From the NCBI GenBank assembly GCA_937127445.1, contig CAKZLY010000018.1, positions 124,001 to 188,000 of the forward strand: a DNA stretch of 64,000 bases, in the 5' to 3' direction. Below the pieces are notes generated by a model. The model searched no databases. It saw nothing but the letters and a program-made list of their open reading frames with translations, and was not told the origin of the DNA. Shown one piece after another: positions 17,281 to 26,775 of the stretch (positions are counted from its first letter, which is position 1; each line of letters opens with the position of its first letter). The translations under genes were made by a program, and so were the position numbers. This DNA is from Eximiradius sp. Lineage in GTDB: Bacteria; Bacteroidota; Ignavibacteria; Kapaibacteriales; UBA2268.

Positions 17281-18645
17281 ATGTTAAGTAAAGAATATAA
17301 AATACATTACAAAATAAATTGGAGAATAGCTTATCCATTAGTGCTTGGGCAAGCTGGGCATATGATTACTTCAATTGCCGATACAATAATGGTGGGGCAA
17401 TTGGGTTCGTTGCAGCTTGCGGCAGCATCGGTTGCACATAATGTTTTTATTCTAGTGTTTGTATTTGGGTTGGGCATTTCTTATGCAACTACTACGATAG
17501 TAGGAAAAGCATACGGCGAGCGAAACACCGAACTACTTCAAAGCATATTTTTTAATGGACTTTGGACAACGATTGGCTTTGGAGCGTTACTTACGACTCT
17601 AATGTATTTGATAACATATTTATTTCCATATTTACAACAAAAGCAAGAAGTAATTGAGCTGGCGATCCCATATTACAAGATATTAGTTTTATCGTGGCTG
17701 CCTTATTTTATTTTTATGCATTACAAGCAATTTGTTGACGGGCTGACCAAAACAAAACCTGGAATGATTATAATATTGGTATGTAATGTTGTAAATGTAA
17801 TTTTGAACTATGGATTAATTTTTGGGAAGCTTGGGATGCCAGAAATGGGTCTAAATGGGGCTGCTGTTGCAACTGTTATTTCAAGATGTTTGATGGCAAT
17901 TTGTTTTATATTTTTAATGAAATACAGCAAGTCTTTAAGTATATATTTGGAAAAAGTATCTTTCAAATATTTGTTGTTTGATAGGATAAAGGAATTTTTC
18001 AGATTGGGATTACTGATTGGTGTGCAGCATATACTGGAAGTTGGTGCATTTGTAGTTGGAGCATTGATGACGGGGTGGCTGGGAGCAAAGCAATTAGCAG
18101 CATATCAAATTGTAATCAGCCTTGCATCACTCACATTTCTTATGTCGAGTGGAGTGTCGTCAACTGCTACAATCAGAATAAGCAATTTGCTTGGCGAACG
18201 AAAATATCATAGATTGAAAGTAGCTGGATTTTCTTCGTTTTATATGGTATTGGCTTTTATGTTGATTTGTGGAGTATTGTTCATCATCGGGAGATACGCA
18301 ATACCCTCGATTTATATTAATGAACCTGATGTAATAGAGATTGCTGCACAACTTATGATTATCGCCGGATTATTTCAAATTATGGATGGGACTCAGGTTA
18401 CAGCACTTGGTGCATTACGAGGGCTACAAGATGTAAATTATCCAACATTAATTTCTTTGCTATCGTATTGGATAATTATGCTGCCGTGTGCGTATTTGCT
18501 GGGAATATATTTAAATTTTGGTGTAAAAGGAATTTGGTGGGGATATTTGATAGGATTGTTTTTTGCGGCAATTATATTAACAGGTAGATTTTTATATTTA
18601 TTGAAAAGAATTTTCAGACAATTGAATTTAAATCAATCGTCATAG
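17281..18645 (+). CDS. MATE-family multidrug exporter
   Basis: Twelve-helix cation antiporter of the MATE/MatE family, 454 residues from the ATG at 17281. Two homologous halves are visible, each opening with the usual pattern: PLVLGQAGHMITSIADTIMVG in the first and GVQHILEVGAFVVGALMTG in the second (each a single helix, quoted in part). The longer frame from ATG 17245 would start inside a terminator hairpin, so I take the later start, which also gives the normal family N-terminus. Substrate unknown. DUF454 gene follows after 6 nt. Confidence 0.9.
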   Translation: MLSKEYKIHYKINWRIAYPLVLGQAGHMITSIADTIMVGQLGSLQLAAASVAHNVFILVFVFGLGISYATTTIVGKAYGERNTELLQSIFFNGLWTTIGFGALLTTLMYLITYLFPYLQQKQEVIELAIPYYKILVLSWLPYFIFMHYKQFVDGLTKTKPGMIIILVCNVVNVILNYGLIFGKLGMPEMGLNGAAVATVISRCLMAICFIFLMKYSKSLSIYLEKVSFKYLLFDRIKEFFRLGLLIGVQHILEVGAFVVGALMTGWLGAKQLAAYQIVISLASLTFLMSSGVSSTATIRISNLLGERKYHRLKVAGFSSFYMVLAFMLICGVLFIIGRYAIPSIYINEPDVIEIAAQLMIIAGLFQIMDGTQVTALGALRGLQDVNYPTLISLLSYWIIMLPCAYLLGIYLNFGVKGIWWGYLIGLFFAAIILTGRFLYLLKRIFRQLNLNQSS

Positions 18646-18651
18646 TAAATT

Positions 18652-19065
18652 ATGACAAAAGCCATATATATCATTTTAGGTTTTATTTCGCTTGGATGTG
18701 GAATTTTTGGTATTTTCATTCCTATTCTTCCAACAACACCATTTTTGTTATTAACAGCATATCTGTTTGTAAAAAGCTCACCGAAACTTTATAATTGGCT
18801 AATAAACAACTCATTTTTTGGTTCTTATATAAGAAATTATAAAGAGCACAATGGAATGTTGTTAATACATAAAATTGTTGTGATTGTATTGCTCTGGTCT
18901 GTGATTATTACGACGATGATTTATACAGCGAAAGAATTATGGGTTAGACTATTACTTGCAGTAGTTGCTATTGCGGTGTCCACACACATACTAATGATAA
19001 AAACACTGAAACAGGAAATTTATGAAGAAAGTAGAGTTAAATCAGCTGAGCAAGAAACAAATTGA
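18652..19065 (+). CDS. DUF454 (YbaN-like) inner-membrane protein
   Basis: A 137-residue membrane protein of the DUF454/YbaN family, whose function is not established. The family signature is present: GCGIFGIFIPILPTTPFLLL, then KLYNWLINNSFFG and a pair of helices near 85-120. Its last 44 bases overlap the cytidine deaminase start in another frame, an unusually long same-strand overlap, so the two are likely translated from one message. Confidence 0.85.
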   Translation: MTKAIYIILGFISLGCGIFGIFIPILPTTPFLLLTAYLFVKSSPKLYNWLINNSFFGSYIRNYKEHNGMLLIHKIVVIVLLWSVIITTMIYTAKELWVRLLLAVVAIAVSTHILMIKTLKQEIYEESRVKSAEQETN

Positions 19066-19453
19066 ACTGATAGAAGCAGCTATTGAGATAAGGGGAAATG
19101 CATATGCACCGTATTCAAATTTTAAAGTTGGAGCTGCCTTGTTGGATGAGTTAGGCAATATCCATACGGGTTGTAACATTGAATCTATAGATTTTACACT
19201 TACTTCACACGCCGAGATGGTAGCGATTGATTCGATGGTAAAATCTGGATGCAGGAACATGAAAGAAATCGCAATTGTATTAAAGTCATCAACTTATTCT
19301 GTTCCTTGCGGATTATGCAGGCAAAAAATGGTAGAATTTTCAACTGACGATGTAAGCATTATCTGCATAAATTTAGACAGCAATGAGCAAATACAAGAAA
19401 TATATACAACTTCGCTAAGCGAGTTGCTTCCCTATGCTTTCAATCAATTATAG
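19022..19453 (+). CDS. cdd: Cytidine deaminase
   Basis: Deaminates cytidine and deoxycytidine in pyrimidine salvage. Zinc-site motifs: HAEM (in TLTSHAEMVAI) gives the first ligand and the catalytic Glu, and PCGLCRQ gives the two cysteines. Substrate-loop residues YAPYSNFKVGAAL are standard. Small tetrameric cytidine deaminases usually have Cys-Ala-Glu; a His in that position is more like the larger dimeric enzymes, although the length (143 aa) is that of the small type. Its TAG lies inside the left arm of a 13-bp hairpin shared with the convergent gene. Confidence 0.92.
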   Translation: MKKVELNQLSKKQIELIEAAIEIRGNAYAPYSNFKVGAALLDELGNIHTGCNIESIDFTLTSHAEMVAIDSMVKSGCRNMKEIAIVLKSSTYSVPCGLCRQKMVEFSTDDVSIICINLDSNEQIQEIYTTSLSELLPYAFNQL

Positions 19454-19480
19454 AAGAAGCAGCTTACGCTGCTTCTTCTA
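19451..19480. terminator. Hairpin holding both convergent stop codons
   Basis: Perfect 13-bp inverted repeat (TAGAAGAAGCAGC/GCTGCTTCTTCTA) with a four-base loop. It contains the TAG of cytidine deaminase at one end and the TAA of the minus-strand gene in its loop. No T-run follows on either strand, so it may stop or stabilise transcripts rather than act as a classical terminator. Confidence 0.6.
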
Positions 19481-19829
19481 TGAATAACGATAAGACATCT
19501 TCTGTTTTAATATTGGCTTGTGCGCCTAATGCTTCTTTTGCGTAAACATCTGTATTTAAGAAGCGAAGCTCGAGTAGTGCCTCTTCGAAAGTTTCAATAG
19601 GGCGATTTTCTACTTTGTCAAGCGGGTAACTTGCATCTGGTTGGACCTTATTTTCAATTAACTCTAACGCTGAAAGCAAAATGTCCTTTTGCCAATTCAT
19701 ACTTTCGGCAGAAATTTCAACTTTGTCCTTGATAGTATTGCTCTCAGCTTTTTTTTCAACTTTTTCAGGTTGAAATGATTTTACATCAACTGCTTGAATG
19801 CCTGATGCACGGATTTCTGTAACTTTCAT
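19464..19829 (-). CDS. Small hypothetical protein
   Basis: A 121-residue acidic, soluble protein without signal peptide or membrane segment. The segment TIKDKVEISAESMNWQ resembles the DKVxxS motif of the anti-sigma factor FlgM, and the rest is predicted helical (ILLSALELIENKV, FEEALLELRFLN), but there are no flagellar genes here, so I do not assign it. A good ribosome site (GAGAGG) lies eight bases before the ATG, which supports it as a real gene. It ends in the convergent hairpin with cdd. Confidence 0.7.
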   Translation of the reverse strand: MKVTEIRASGIQAVDVKSFQPEKVEKKAESNTIKDKVEISAESMNWQKDILLSALELIENKVQPDASYPLDKVENRPIETFEEALLELRFLNTDVYAKEALGAQANIKTEDVLSLFIEEAA

Positions 19830-20109
19830 TTGAAACCTCTCTATAGTTTGAACATTTTTTCAGAAGCATATTTGAATAATTAAATTCAAGAATAATGCCA
19901 TATCAGTAAACAATAAAACAAAATCTATATATGTTACTGAAAAATAGACATTTATTACGTTGCACCTTTAACTCTCTTCATTATTTATTTGAACATTATT
20001 GACCATTTCAAAAAAATGGAAGAATAATATTATTAAATTGTAATTATACAGTTAAATATTCGTCAAACATTTGTCAAAAATATAAAGTATAATATTACAG
20101 AAAGAAAGT

Positions 20110-22839
20110 ATGATAAAAGAAAACAATTTTTACAAATTGAGTATTGATGAGACATTAAAATTACTAAGTACTGAAATTAATGGCCTCACAGAAGAAGAAG
20201 TAAAATCAAGACATGAAAAATTTGGAGCTAATGAGCTTCGAGAAAAAGAAAAAGAACCTGTATGGAAACTATTACTTTCACAATTTAATAATTTACTTAT
20301 CTATGTATTAATTTTATCTGCAATCATTTCAATTTTATTAGGCAAAACAGTCGAGCCGATAGCAATTATTGTCATAGTAGTATTGGCAGGGATAACTGGC
20401 TTTGTGCAAGAATATCAAGCAGGAAAAGCTATAGAATCGCTTCGCAAAATGGCATCTTCAACTGCAAAGGTCCGTCGTAATAGTAAAATTATGGAAATAC
20501 CTGCAAAAGAGCTTGTTCCCGGCGATATTATTTTGCTTACTGCAGGGGACAAGGTCCCGGCAGATGCAAGAATTACCACAGCTTATTTACTGCGCGTTGA
20601 TGAAGCAGCATTAACAGGAGAGTCGGTTCCAGTAAGCAAGCATAGTAATCCAATTTCTGGAGACAATATTCCGCTCGGCGATAGAAAAAATATGCTTTAT
20701 AAAGGAACTGCAATTGTATATGGACGTGCTGAAGCAGTGGTTGTTTATACTGGGATGCAAACAGAATTTGGTAAAATTGCAGCATTACTGGACGAAACAC
20801 AAACAGAACGCACACCATTGCAAAAAAATTTAGATAAATTAGGCAAGCAATTGGGTATTTTTTCAATCGTTCTGGCAACTTTGGTAAGTATTCTCGATTT
20901 TTTGAGAGGCTCCCCATTAGCGGAAGTATTCGTTTGGGGAGTTGCTTTGGCAGTTGCCATAATCCCCGAAGCATTGCCCGCAGTAGTAACAATCACTCTT
21001 GCATTAGGCGTAAAACGTATGGTTAAGCGCAAAGCATTGATTAGAAAACTGCCAGCAGTTGAGACGCTTGGTTCAACTAACATAATTTGTTCAGATAAAA
21101 CTGGTACTTTAACACAAGATGAAATGACAATTAAAAAAGTATATGTTTTTGATAGATTGCTTGATGTTACAGGTTCGGGTTATGCTCCCGAGGGCAAGAT
21201 ATTGGAAAATGGTGTTGAGATTAATCCACTAAACGACAAACAAATATTTGAAGTCGTAATAAGCGGAATATTATGCAACGATGCGAGTTTGTCGTATGCG
21301 GAAAACGAATGGCAAATAGTCGGGGATCCAACCGAAGGTTCAATTGTTGTGCTTGCAAAGAAAATAGGCATCGAACCGGATAATATCAAAAGTGTTTATC
21401 CACGCATTACTGAAATACCTTTCTCGTCTGAAACGAAAAAAATGACAACTGTAAATCAATTTAACGACAAAAAGATAGCTATTTCGAAAGGTGCGCCAGA
21501 AATTATTCTTGGACAATGTAATTATTATTACAATGGAGAAGAGAAGAAACAATTGACGGAAGAGATAAGAAATAGGATATTGCAAGTTTATCGGGAAATG
21601 GCAGAAAGTGCGTTGCGTGCAATTGCTGTTGCAAAGAAAGAAATAATAAATGAAGAAAATGATTATGAAAGTAATCAAACTTTTTTAGGGATATTTGGGA
21701 TGATAGACCCACCACGTGAAGAAGTAAAAGATGCAATTAAAATTTGCGAAACCGCTGGAATAAAGCCAATAATGATTACTGGGGACCATAAAATTACTGC
21801 CGTTGCAATTGCAAAAGAACTTGGAATAATGAAAGATGGGATTGCAATTGCTGGGCATGAATTAGAAATGATGAAAGATGGTGAATTAGAAAATGTAATT
21901 GATAATGTTGAAGTTTTTGCTCGAATTTCTCCTGTGCACAAGCAAAAAATAGTAGATGCCTTGATCAAAAAAGGGAACATTGTTGCAATGACGGGTGATG
22001 GAGTAAATGACGCACCTTCTTTAAAGCGTGCAGATATTGGAGTTGCAATGGGAATTACAGGTACCGAAGTTAGCAAGGAAGCCTCTGATATGATACTTAC
22101 GGATGATAATTTTGCATCAATTGTGTCAGCAGTCGAAGAAGGACGCAGTATATTTGAGAATATACGAAAGTATCTTGTATACTTGTTAAGTGGAAATATG
22201 GGAACTGTATTTGGATTGGTTACAGCATTATTAGCTGGGTTTGCTACTCCGCTCACAGCAGTTCAAATTTTGTTTATAAATTTTGTAATGGATGGTATTT
22301 TAGCAATCACATTAGGTGTAGAACCTCCAGAAAAAGGCATTATGCAACGTAAGCCACGTCCCAAAAGCGAAGGAATACTTAATAAATCATCTGTTGCATA
22401 CATAGGCGTCATAGGAGTTTGGATTGGAGTAATCTGCCTTGTAGCGTTCGCATTCTACATAAATTCGGATATTTTACAAAATACATTGAATAGGATAGGA
22501 ATTGTAATTCAGGATTCAAATGAACTGCATAAGTATGCAATGACAATGTTTTTTGCTACATTAATTTTTGCACGAATATTTAATGTATTTGCAACACGTT
22601 CACTCACTGAATCGTTTCTCAGATATGGCTTAAAAAACAATAACACACTGCTTGCAGGAGTAGCAGCCACAATATTATTAAGCGTACTGGCAATAAACTG
22701 GCAGCCTATGAATAAGGTATTTTCAACTGTTCCACTTACAATTCAAGATTGGGCGATAGCATTGATTTTAGGACTGTCTGTTCTATTTATTGCTGAAATT
22801 TTCAAAATTGCATCGAAAAGATTTCGAACAGGGCATTAG
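20110..22839 (+). CDS. Calcium-transporting-type P-ATPase
   Basis: P2-type cation pump of the inner membrane, 909 residues. Present in order: N-terminal cation-ATPase domain ([13 protein letters not shown]), TGES (169-172), the fourth-helix motif PEALP (286-290, most calcium pumps have PEGLP), phosphorylation site DKTGT (D329), nucleotide-binding domain, [18 protein letters not shown], and a sixth-helix stretch [13 protein letters not shown] that keeps the Asn and Asp used for calcium. The last six helices are complete. Calcium is the likeliest cargo; manganese cannot be excluded. Divergent from the small gene upstream; its stop overlaps dnaG by 4 nt at the 3' ends. Confidence 0.9.
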   Translation: MIKENNFYKLSIDETLKLLSTEINGLTEEEVKSRHEKFGANELREKEKEPVWKLLLSQFNNLLIYVLILSAIISILLGKTVEPIAIIVIVVLAGITGFVQEYQAGKAIESLRKMASSTAKVRRNSKIMEIPAKELVPGDIILLTAGDKVPADARITTAYLLRVDEAALTGESVPVSKHSNPISGDNIPLGDRKNMLYKGTAIVYGRAEAVVVYTGMQTEFGKIAALLDETQTERTPLQKNLDKLGKQLGIFSIVLATLVSILDFLRGSPLAEVFVWGVALAVAIIPEALPAVVTITLALGVKRMVKRKALIRKLPAVETLGSTNIICSDKTGTLTQDEMTIKKVYVFDRLLDVTGSGYAPEGKILENGVEINPLNDKQIFEVVISGILCNDASLSYAENEWQIVGDPTEGSIVVLAKKIGIEPDNIKSVYPRITEIPFSSETKKMTTVNQFNDKKIAISKGAPEIILGQCNYYYNGEEKKQLTEEIRNRILQVYREMAESALRAIAVAKKEIINEENDYESNQTFLGIFGMIDPPREEVKDAIKICETAGIKPIMITGDHKITAVAIAKELGIMKDGIAIAGHELEMMKDGELENVIDNVEVFARISPVHKQKIVDALIKKGNIVAMTGDGVNDAPSLKRADIGVAMGITGTEVSKEASDMILTDDNFASIVSAVEEGRSIFENIRKYLVYLLSGNMGTVFGLVTALLAGFATPLTAVQILFINFVMDGILAITLGVEPPEKGIMQRKPRPKSEGILNKSSVAYIGVIGVWIGVICLVAFAFYINSDILQNTLNRIGIVIQDSNELHKYAMTMFFATLIFARIFNVFATRSLTESFLRYGLKNNNTLLAGVAATILLSVLAINWQPMNKVFSTVPLTIQDWAIALILGLSVLFIAEIFKIASKRFRTGH

Positions 22840-24686
22840 GACATCATTTTTTGCGAAAGAGCATTTCTTTTGTGTGTGAGTTCTGCTTGTCTTTGTAATA
22901 ATCTATCCAAAATCTCGCTATCAGCATTGGCAATACGAGATTTAATTTCGTCAATTTCGTTGTTGATAATTCGAAGTTCTAATTTGATAAGAGCATCGGA
23001 GATGATTTTTCTGACGTCTATATTTTCCACTGTTTCATCAATTTCTTTCCATCGTTCGCTGGGAGCTTCTTCTTCCATCATCAAAAAAATTAGAGAATTT
23101 TTGACATTAGAAGGGTAGCTTTCGTCTTCGATGATACTTTGTAAAATGTTCAATTCATTCGAATATTCGTGAACAATTGAGTAAACTGTTTTTGCAGAGG
23201 CAGAGATAAAAGTTGCTTCTGTAACACCCATTTCATCAATGATTTTGAAATATTTGGGCAATTTCATAGCTAATTTAAGAATTATTTTTTCTTCTGGAAA
23301 AATTTCATTGATATTGAAATGGATAGAATTGTCGAATTCTTCATCGGTGTATTGGTCTTTATCGGTTACTTCAGTTTCACTCTTTTGAGAGCTGGATGCG
23401 AGGTTTTTATTTCGTTCAGAATAAAGCAGGCGAACTTGATTTTCTGTTAAATCGAGCAAACTTGCCAGCTCGGTTATGAGAAAATCGTGCTGGAAAGTAT
23501 CTTGGATTTTGCTGATTAAAGCAAGCATTTCACGAGCAAAGTTAGATTTAGCCAGAGCAGTTGGTTCGCTTCGAGCAAGGAACATATCCACTGAGTATTT
23601 AAGAAAAGTTTTGCTATCGCGGAGTTTCGCCTCGAAAAGTGCCTTTCCGTGATTATTTACCAAGCTATCTGGATCTTCGCCATCAGGTAGTGTTATTATT
23701 TTTAGATCGAAACCCTTTGACAATCCAAGTTCAATTGCTCGATGAGTTGCTTTTTGCCCGGCTTCGTCGGCATCGAACACAAGGAATAGATTTTTACTAT
23801 ATCTACCGAGCAAATCAAGTTGTTGAGAAGTGAGAGCGGTACCAGAAGAAGCCACAACATTTTTGACACCTGATTGATGAAGAGAGATAACATCAACGTA
23901 ACCTTCTACAATTATTGCTTTATCTTGATTGCGAATTTCGTTTCTGGCTTCAAATATACCATAGAGAATTTTGCTTTTGTCGTAAATTTTTGTTTGTGGA
24001 GAATTGACATATTTTGCTACATTATCACGCCCCGAAATATCACGTCCACCAAAACCCACTACACGCCCAAGGAAATCGCGAATAGTAAAGATTACTCGTC
24101 CAGCAAAACGGTCGTAAAGGGTTCTATCGTTGCGGCGTCCTACTATTCCTGCATCTATAATTGCTTTTTCATCAAATCCGAGCTTTTTCAGTTCGTAAAC
24201 AACATTATCATAATTTATAGAATATCCTAAAAGAAACTCTTTAATGGTATTTTGCGTAAAGTTGCGTTTGTAGAAGTAATCTAAAGCGGCGGAACACTCT
24301 TTTTTAAATAAATTAGAGTGATAAATATTGGCTGCCGATTGAAGCACATTGAAAAGAGTATCAATTTCGTCGTTTGATTTTTTGTCCGCGACTGCTTTTA
24401 AATTAACGTTATATTTTTTGGCTAAAAACTCAATTGCTTCGGCGTAAGTCATTCCTAAATAATCAGAAATAAACTTGAAAGCATCACCTGAACGCTTGCA
24501 ACCGAAACAATGATATAATCCTAATTCAGGAGAAATGGAAAACGATGGTGTTTTTTTATCATCGTGGAATGGACAGAAAGCAACATAGCGTTTGCCAACG
24601 CGTTTAAGTCGGAGGTGTTCGCCAATAACATCGAGGATATCGGCTCTAAGTCTTAGTTCTTCAATTGTTTCTTTTGAATATTTCAT
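22836..24686 (-). CDS. dnaG: DNA primase
   Basis: Makes RNA primers at the replication fork. Zinc-binding CHC2 domain with C38, H41, C60 and C63 (FCPFHDDK and YHCFGCKRSGD), RNA polymerase core with the Toprim glutamate in AIIVEGYVDVI and the acidic VFDADEAGQKA, and a C-terminal helicase-interacting region of about 170 residues. Length 616 aa is normal. Last gene of folB-folK-dnaG; folK ends 1 nt before its start. In many bacteria dnaG sits with rpsU and rpoD, which are not here. Confidence 0.96.
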   Translation of the reverse strand: MKYSKETIEELRLRADILDVIGEHLRLKRVGKRYVAFCPFHDDKKTPSFSISPELGLYHCFGCKRSGDAFKFISDYLGMTYAEAIEFLAKKYNVNLKAVADKKSNDEIDTLFNVLQSAANIYHSNLFKKECSAALDYFYKRNFTQNTIKEFLLGYSINYDNVVYELKKLGFDEKAIIDAGIVGRRNDRTLYDRFAGRVIFTIRDFLGRVVGFGGRDISGRDNVAKYVNSPQTKIYDKSKILYGIFEARNEIRNQDKAIIVEGYVDVISLHQSGVKNVVASSGTALTSQQLDLLGRYSKNLFLVFDADEAGQKATHRAIELGLSKGFDLKIITLPDGEDPDSLVNNHGKALFEAKLRDSKTFLKYSVDMFLARSEPTALAKSNFAREMLALISKIQDTFQHDFLITELASLLDLTENQVRLLYSERNKNLASSSQKSETEVTDKDQYTDEEFDNSIHFNINEIFPEEKIILKLAMKLPKYFKIIDEMGVTEATFISASAKTVYSIVHEYSNELNILQSIIEDESYPSNVKNSLIFLMMEEEAPSERWKEIDETVENIDVRKIISDALIKLELRIINNEIDEIKSRIANADSEILDRLLQRQAELTHKRNALSQKMMS

Positions 24687-24687
24687 A

Positions 24688-25191
24688 TTAGTTAGAAAAC
24701 TCTTTCACGACTGAGCTATCGGTACAAACATTTAGTAGTTCTGATATTGTGTGTTTATAGACGGGATGAACCAGCTCGGCGGCAATTTCTGCTGCTGGAA
24801 TAAGTACAAATCGCCGTTCTTGCATACGTGGATGAGGAATTTGCAGATGTTCGCTTTCAATGATGTTGTTGCCGTAAATTAAGATGTCAATATCAATTTC
24901 GCGCTCAGTCCACTTTTTCCGTATTTTTCGACCGAGCAAATATTCAATAGATTTGCAAAGCTGGATTAATCGGTTAAGTTCGAGAGTTGTTTCGGCAGCA
25001 ACTACAATGTTAAGGAACCAAGGTTGGTCTTTATAACCAACAGGCTCAGTTTCATAAATTGAAGATGTTTTAATTATACGTATTTCTTGGTGTTCGGAAA
25101 GCAAACGGATTGCTTTTTCTATGGTGTCTTTTCTATTACCAAGATTAGCACCAATCGATAGCAATATGAAGTTAGAATTATTTTTCATCAA
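24688..25191 (-). CDS. folK: HPPK, 6-hydroxymethyl-dihydropterin pyrophosphokinase
   Basis: Transfers pyrophosphate to hydroxymethyl-dihydropterin in folate synthesis. Motifs: LSIGANLGNR at the N-terminus, SSIYETEPVGYKDQPWFLN (substrate loop) and the signature WTEREIDIDILIYG with HPRMQERRFVLIP. 167 residues. Translationally coupled to folB through an ATGA overlap. Either of the first two Met codons could be used. Confidence 0.95.
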   Translation of the reverse strand: MMKNNSNFILLSIGANLGNRKDTIEKAIRLLSEHQEIRIIKTSSIYETEPVGYKDQPWFLNIVVAAETTLELNRLIQLCKSIEYLLGRKIRKKWTEREIDIDILIYGNNIIESEHLQIPHPRMQERRFVLIPAAEIAAELVHPVYKHTISELLNVCTDSSVVKEFSN

Positions 25192-25571
25192 TTATTTTTT
25201 CTTTCGATAGTATGTTCAGCTTCAACGTAATCGGTATAATTTTTAATAGGAACAGAAATTTTACGAATTTTAATTGTAGCTTTTTGAAGATGTTCAAATT
25301 TTTCCATAAGCAAGTTCAAGATTTCACTTGCTAAAGTTTCAATCAAATTGTAGTTTTCTTCGGAAATAACATCAGAAATAATATCGACAGCTTCTTCGTA
25401 GTTGACTGCAAATTTCACGTCGTCGTGAATAATTGCATTGGTGGCATCATAATATAAATCTAAATCAACTTCGTATTTACCACCAACATCTTTTTCTGAT
25501 TTTTTGACACCGTGATAAGCGTAGAATTTAATTCCACGCAAGCTCAATTTTGTAGGATGAGTTACTTTCAT
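25188..25571 (-). CDS. folB: Dihydroneopterin aldolase
   Basis: Cleaves dihydroneopterin, the step before FolK. Family motifs: LRGIKFYAYHGV with the conserved YHGV, FAVNYEEAVDII and ETLASEILNLLM with the catalytic-region Glu, and KIRKISVPI near the end. Start taken at ATG 25571, giving 127 residues, the usual size; the longer frame begins at a TTG with 11 residues that do not fit the family. First gene of the folB-folK-dnaG operon, divergent from the glycosyltransferase. Confidence 0.92.
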   Translation of the reverse strand: MKVTHPTKLSLRGIKFYAYHGVKKSEKDVGGKYEVDLDLYYDATNAIIHDDVKFAVNYEEAVDIISDVISEENYNLIETLASEILNLLMEKFEHLQKATIKIRKISVPIKNYTDYVEAEHTIERKNN

Positions 25572-25597
25572 AATTAAGCAACCATATATTAAAGAAA

Positions 25598-25628
25598 ATT
25601 GCAAATTAACAGTTTTTTGCTATCTTTG
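25598..25628 (+). promoter_or_regulatory. Bacteroidota-type promoter for glycosyltransferase
   Basis: ATTG at 25598-25601, a 19-base spacer, then TATCTTTG at 25621-25628. This matches the Bacteroidota consensus TTTG-N19/21-TAnnTTTG at eleven of twelve positions if the two free ones are counted. It lies 28 bases before the glycosyltransferase ATG. Confidence 0.7.
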
Positions 25629-25656
25629 CAAATTATTAAAGATTAATAAATAGTAT

Positions 25657-26775
25657 ATGAAAATTCTTGCAATAAATTGGCAGTGCATAAAGAATCCTTA
25701 TGGTGGCGGTGCAGAAGTTCATTTTCACGAAATTTTTTCGAGAATTGCAAGCAAAGGACACAAAGTAGTATTGCTTGCCTGCAAATTTGAGGGTGCAAGC
25801 GAATACGAAGTGATCGATGGCATAGAAATATATCGCACCGGAAGCAGAAGTTTATTTAATTTTTATGTTCCAAAGCAATTAAAGCAATTAGATAAAAAAT
25901 ATAATTTCGATATAATAATTGATGACATTAATAAAATACCCTTTTACACACCTTTATACGTAAAGAAACCTATTCTTGCGATAAGTCATCATTTTTTTGG
26001 ACGCAGCATATTTAGAGAGGCATCTATTCCAGCAGGTTTATATGTTGTTATAGGTGAATATTTGATGAGGTTTGTTTACAAGCACACTCCATTTAGTGTT
26101 GTTTCGCAGAGCACGCTTGATGAATTTATCAGAATGGGATATGATAAACGATATTTTACGATAATTTATAATGCCATCGACCAAAATCGTTTTCCATTTT
26201 CTATTGGTGAGAAAGAAGAAGAGCCAACTGTATCGTATTTTGGGCGACTGAAAAAGTATAAAAGCGTTGACCATTTATTGAGAGCATTTGCAATTGTGAA
26301 GAAGAAGCATCCTCAAGCAAAGCTTCATATTTTAGGACGAGGAGATTTCCGCAGCGAACTTGAAAAATTGGCAAATCAACTTAAAATTAAAAAAGATACA
26401 ATATTTTTTGGATTTGTTACGGAAAAAGAAAAGGTAAAGCTTTTATCGCGCGCTTGGTGCGTAGTAAATACATCTATGAAAGAAGGCTGGGGAATAACCA
26501 ATTTAGAGGCAAATGCAGCAGGGACACCTGTTATTTCTGCAAATTCGCCGGGCTTGCGTGACTCGGTAGCGGTCGGGAAATCAGGATTACTTTATGAATA
26601 TGGCAATATCGAAGAACTTGCTGAAAAAATTGAGATAATTATTTCTGATGCCGAATTACGTGATAAATTATCTGAAGGAGCAATAGATTGGGCAAAACAG
26701 TTCAGTTGGGATAAATCTGCTGATGAAATGCTTATTTTAATCGAGAAAGTAATAAAAAGCGAGTTTAAATTTTAG
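25657..26775 (+). CDS. Glycosyltransferase, GT4 family
   Basis: Retaining GT-B glycosyltransferase that adds a sugar from a nucleotide or lipid-linked donor. N-terminal acceptor domain opens with the glycine-rich YGGGAEVHFHEI; the C-terminal donor domain has VSYFGRLKKYKSVDHLLRAF, LHILGRGDFR and the GT4 signature EGWGITNLEANAAGTPVI with the E-x7-E pair. 372 residues, no signal peptide. Acceptor and pathway cannot be read from the sequence and there are no other sugar genes beside it. The 3' end overlaps the convergent AraC gene by 11 nt. Confidence 0.9.
   Translation: MKILAINWQCIKNPYGGGAEVHFHEIFSRIASKGHKVVLLACKFEGASEYEVIDGIEIYRTGSRSLFNFYVPKQLKQLDKKYNFDIIIDDINKIPFYTPLYVKKPILAISHHFFGRSIFREASIPAGLYVVIGEYLMRFVYKHTPFSVVSQSTLDEFIRMGYDKRYFTIIYNAIDQNRFPFSIGEKEEEPTVSYFGRLKKYKSVDHLLRAFAIVKKKHPQAKLHILGRGDFRSELEKLANQLKIKKDTIFFGFVTEKEKVKLLSRAWCVVNTSMKEGWGITNLEANAAGTPVISANSPGLRDSVAVGKSGLLYEYGNIEELAEKIEIIISDAELRDKLSEGAIDWAKQFSWDKSADEMLILIEKVIKSEFKF

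Noticed and set aside
21675-22256. A 193-residue frame opposite the P-type ATPase
   Set aside because: It is antisense to the conserved hinge and membrane region of a certain gene and its Ser/Ile-rich product is what a mirrored coding strand gives.
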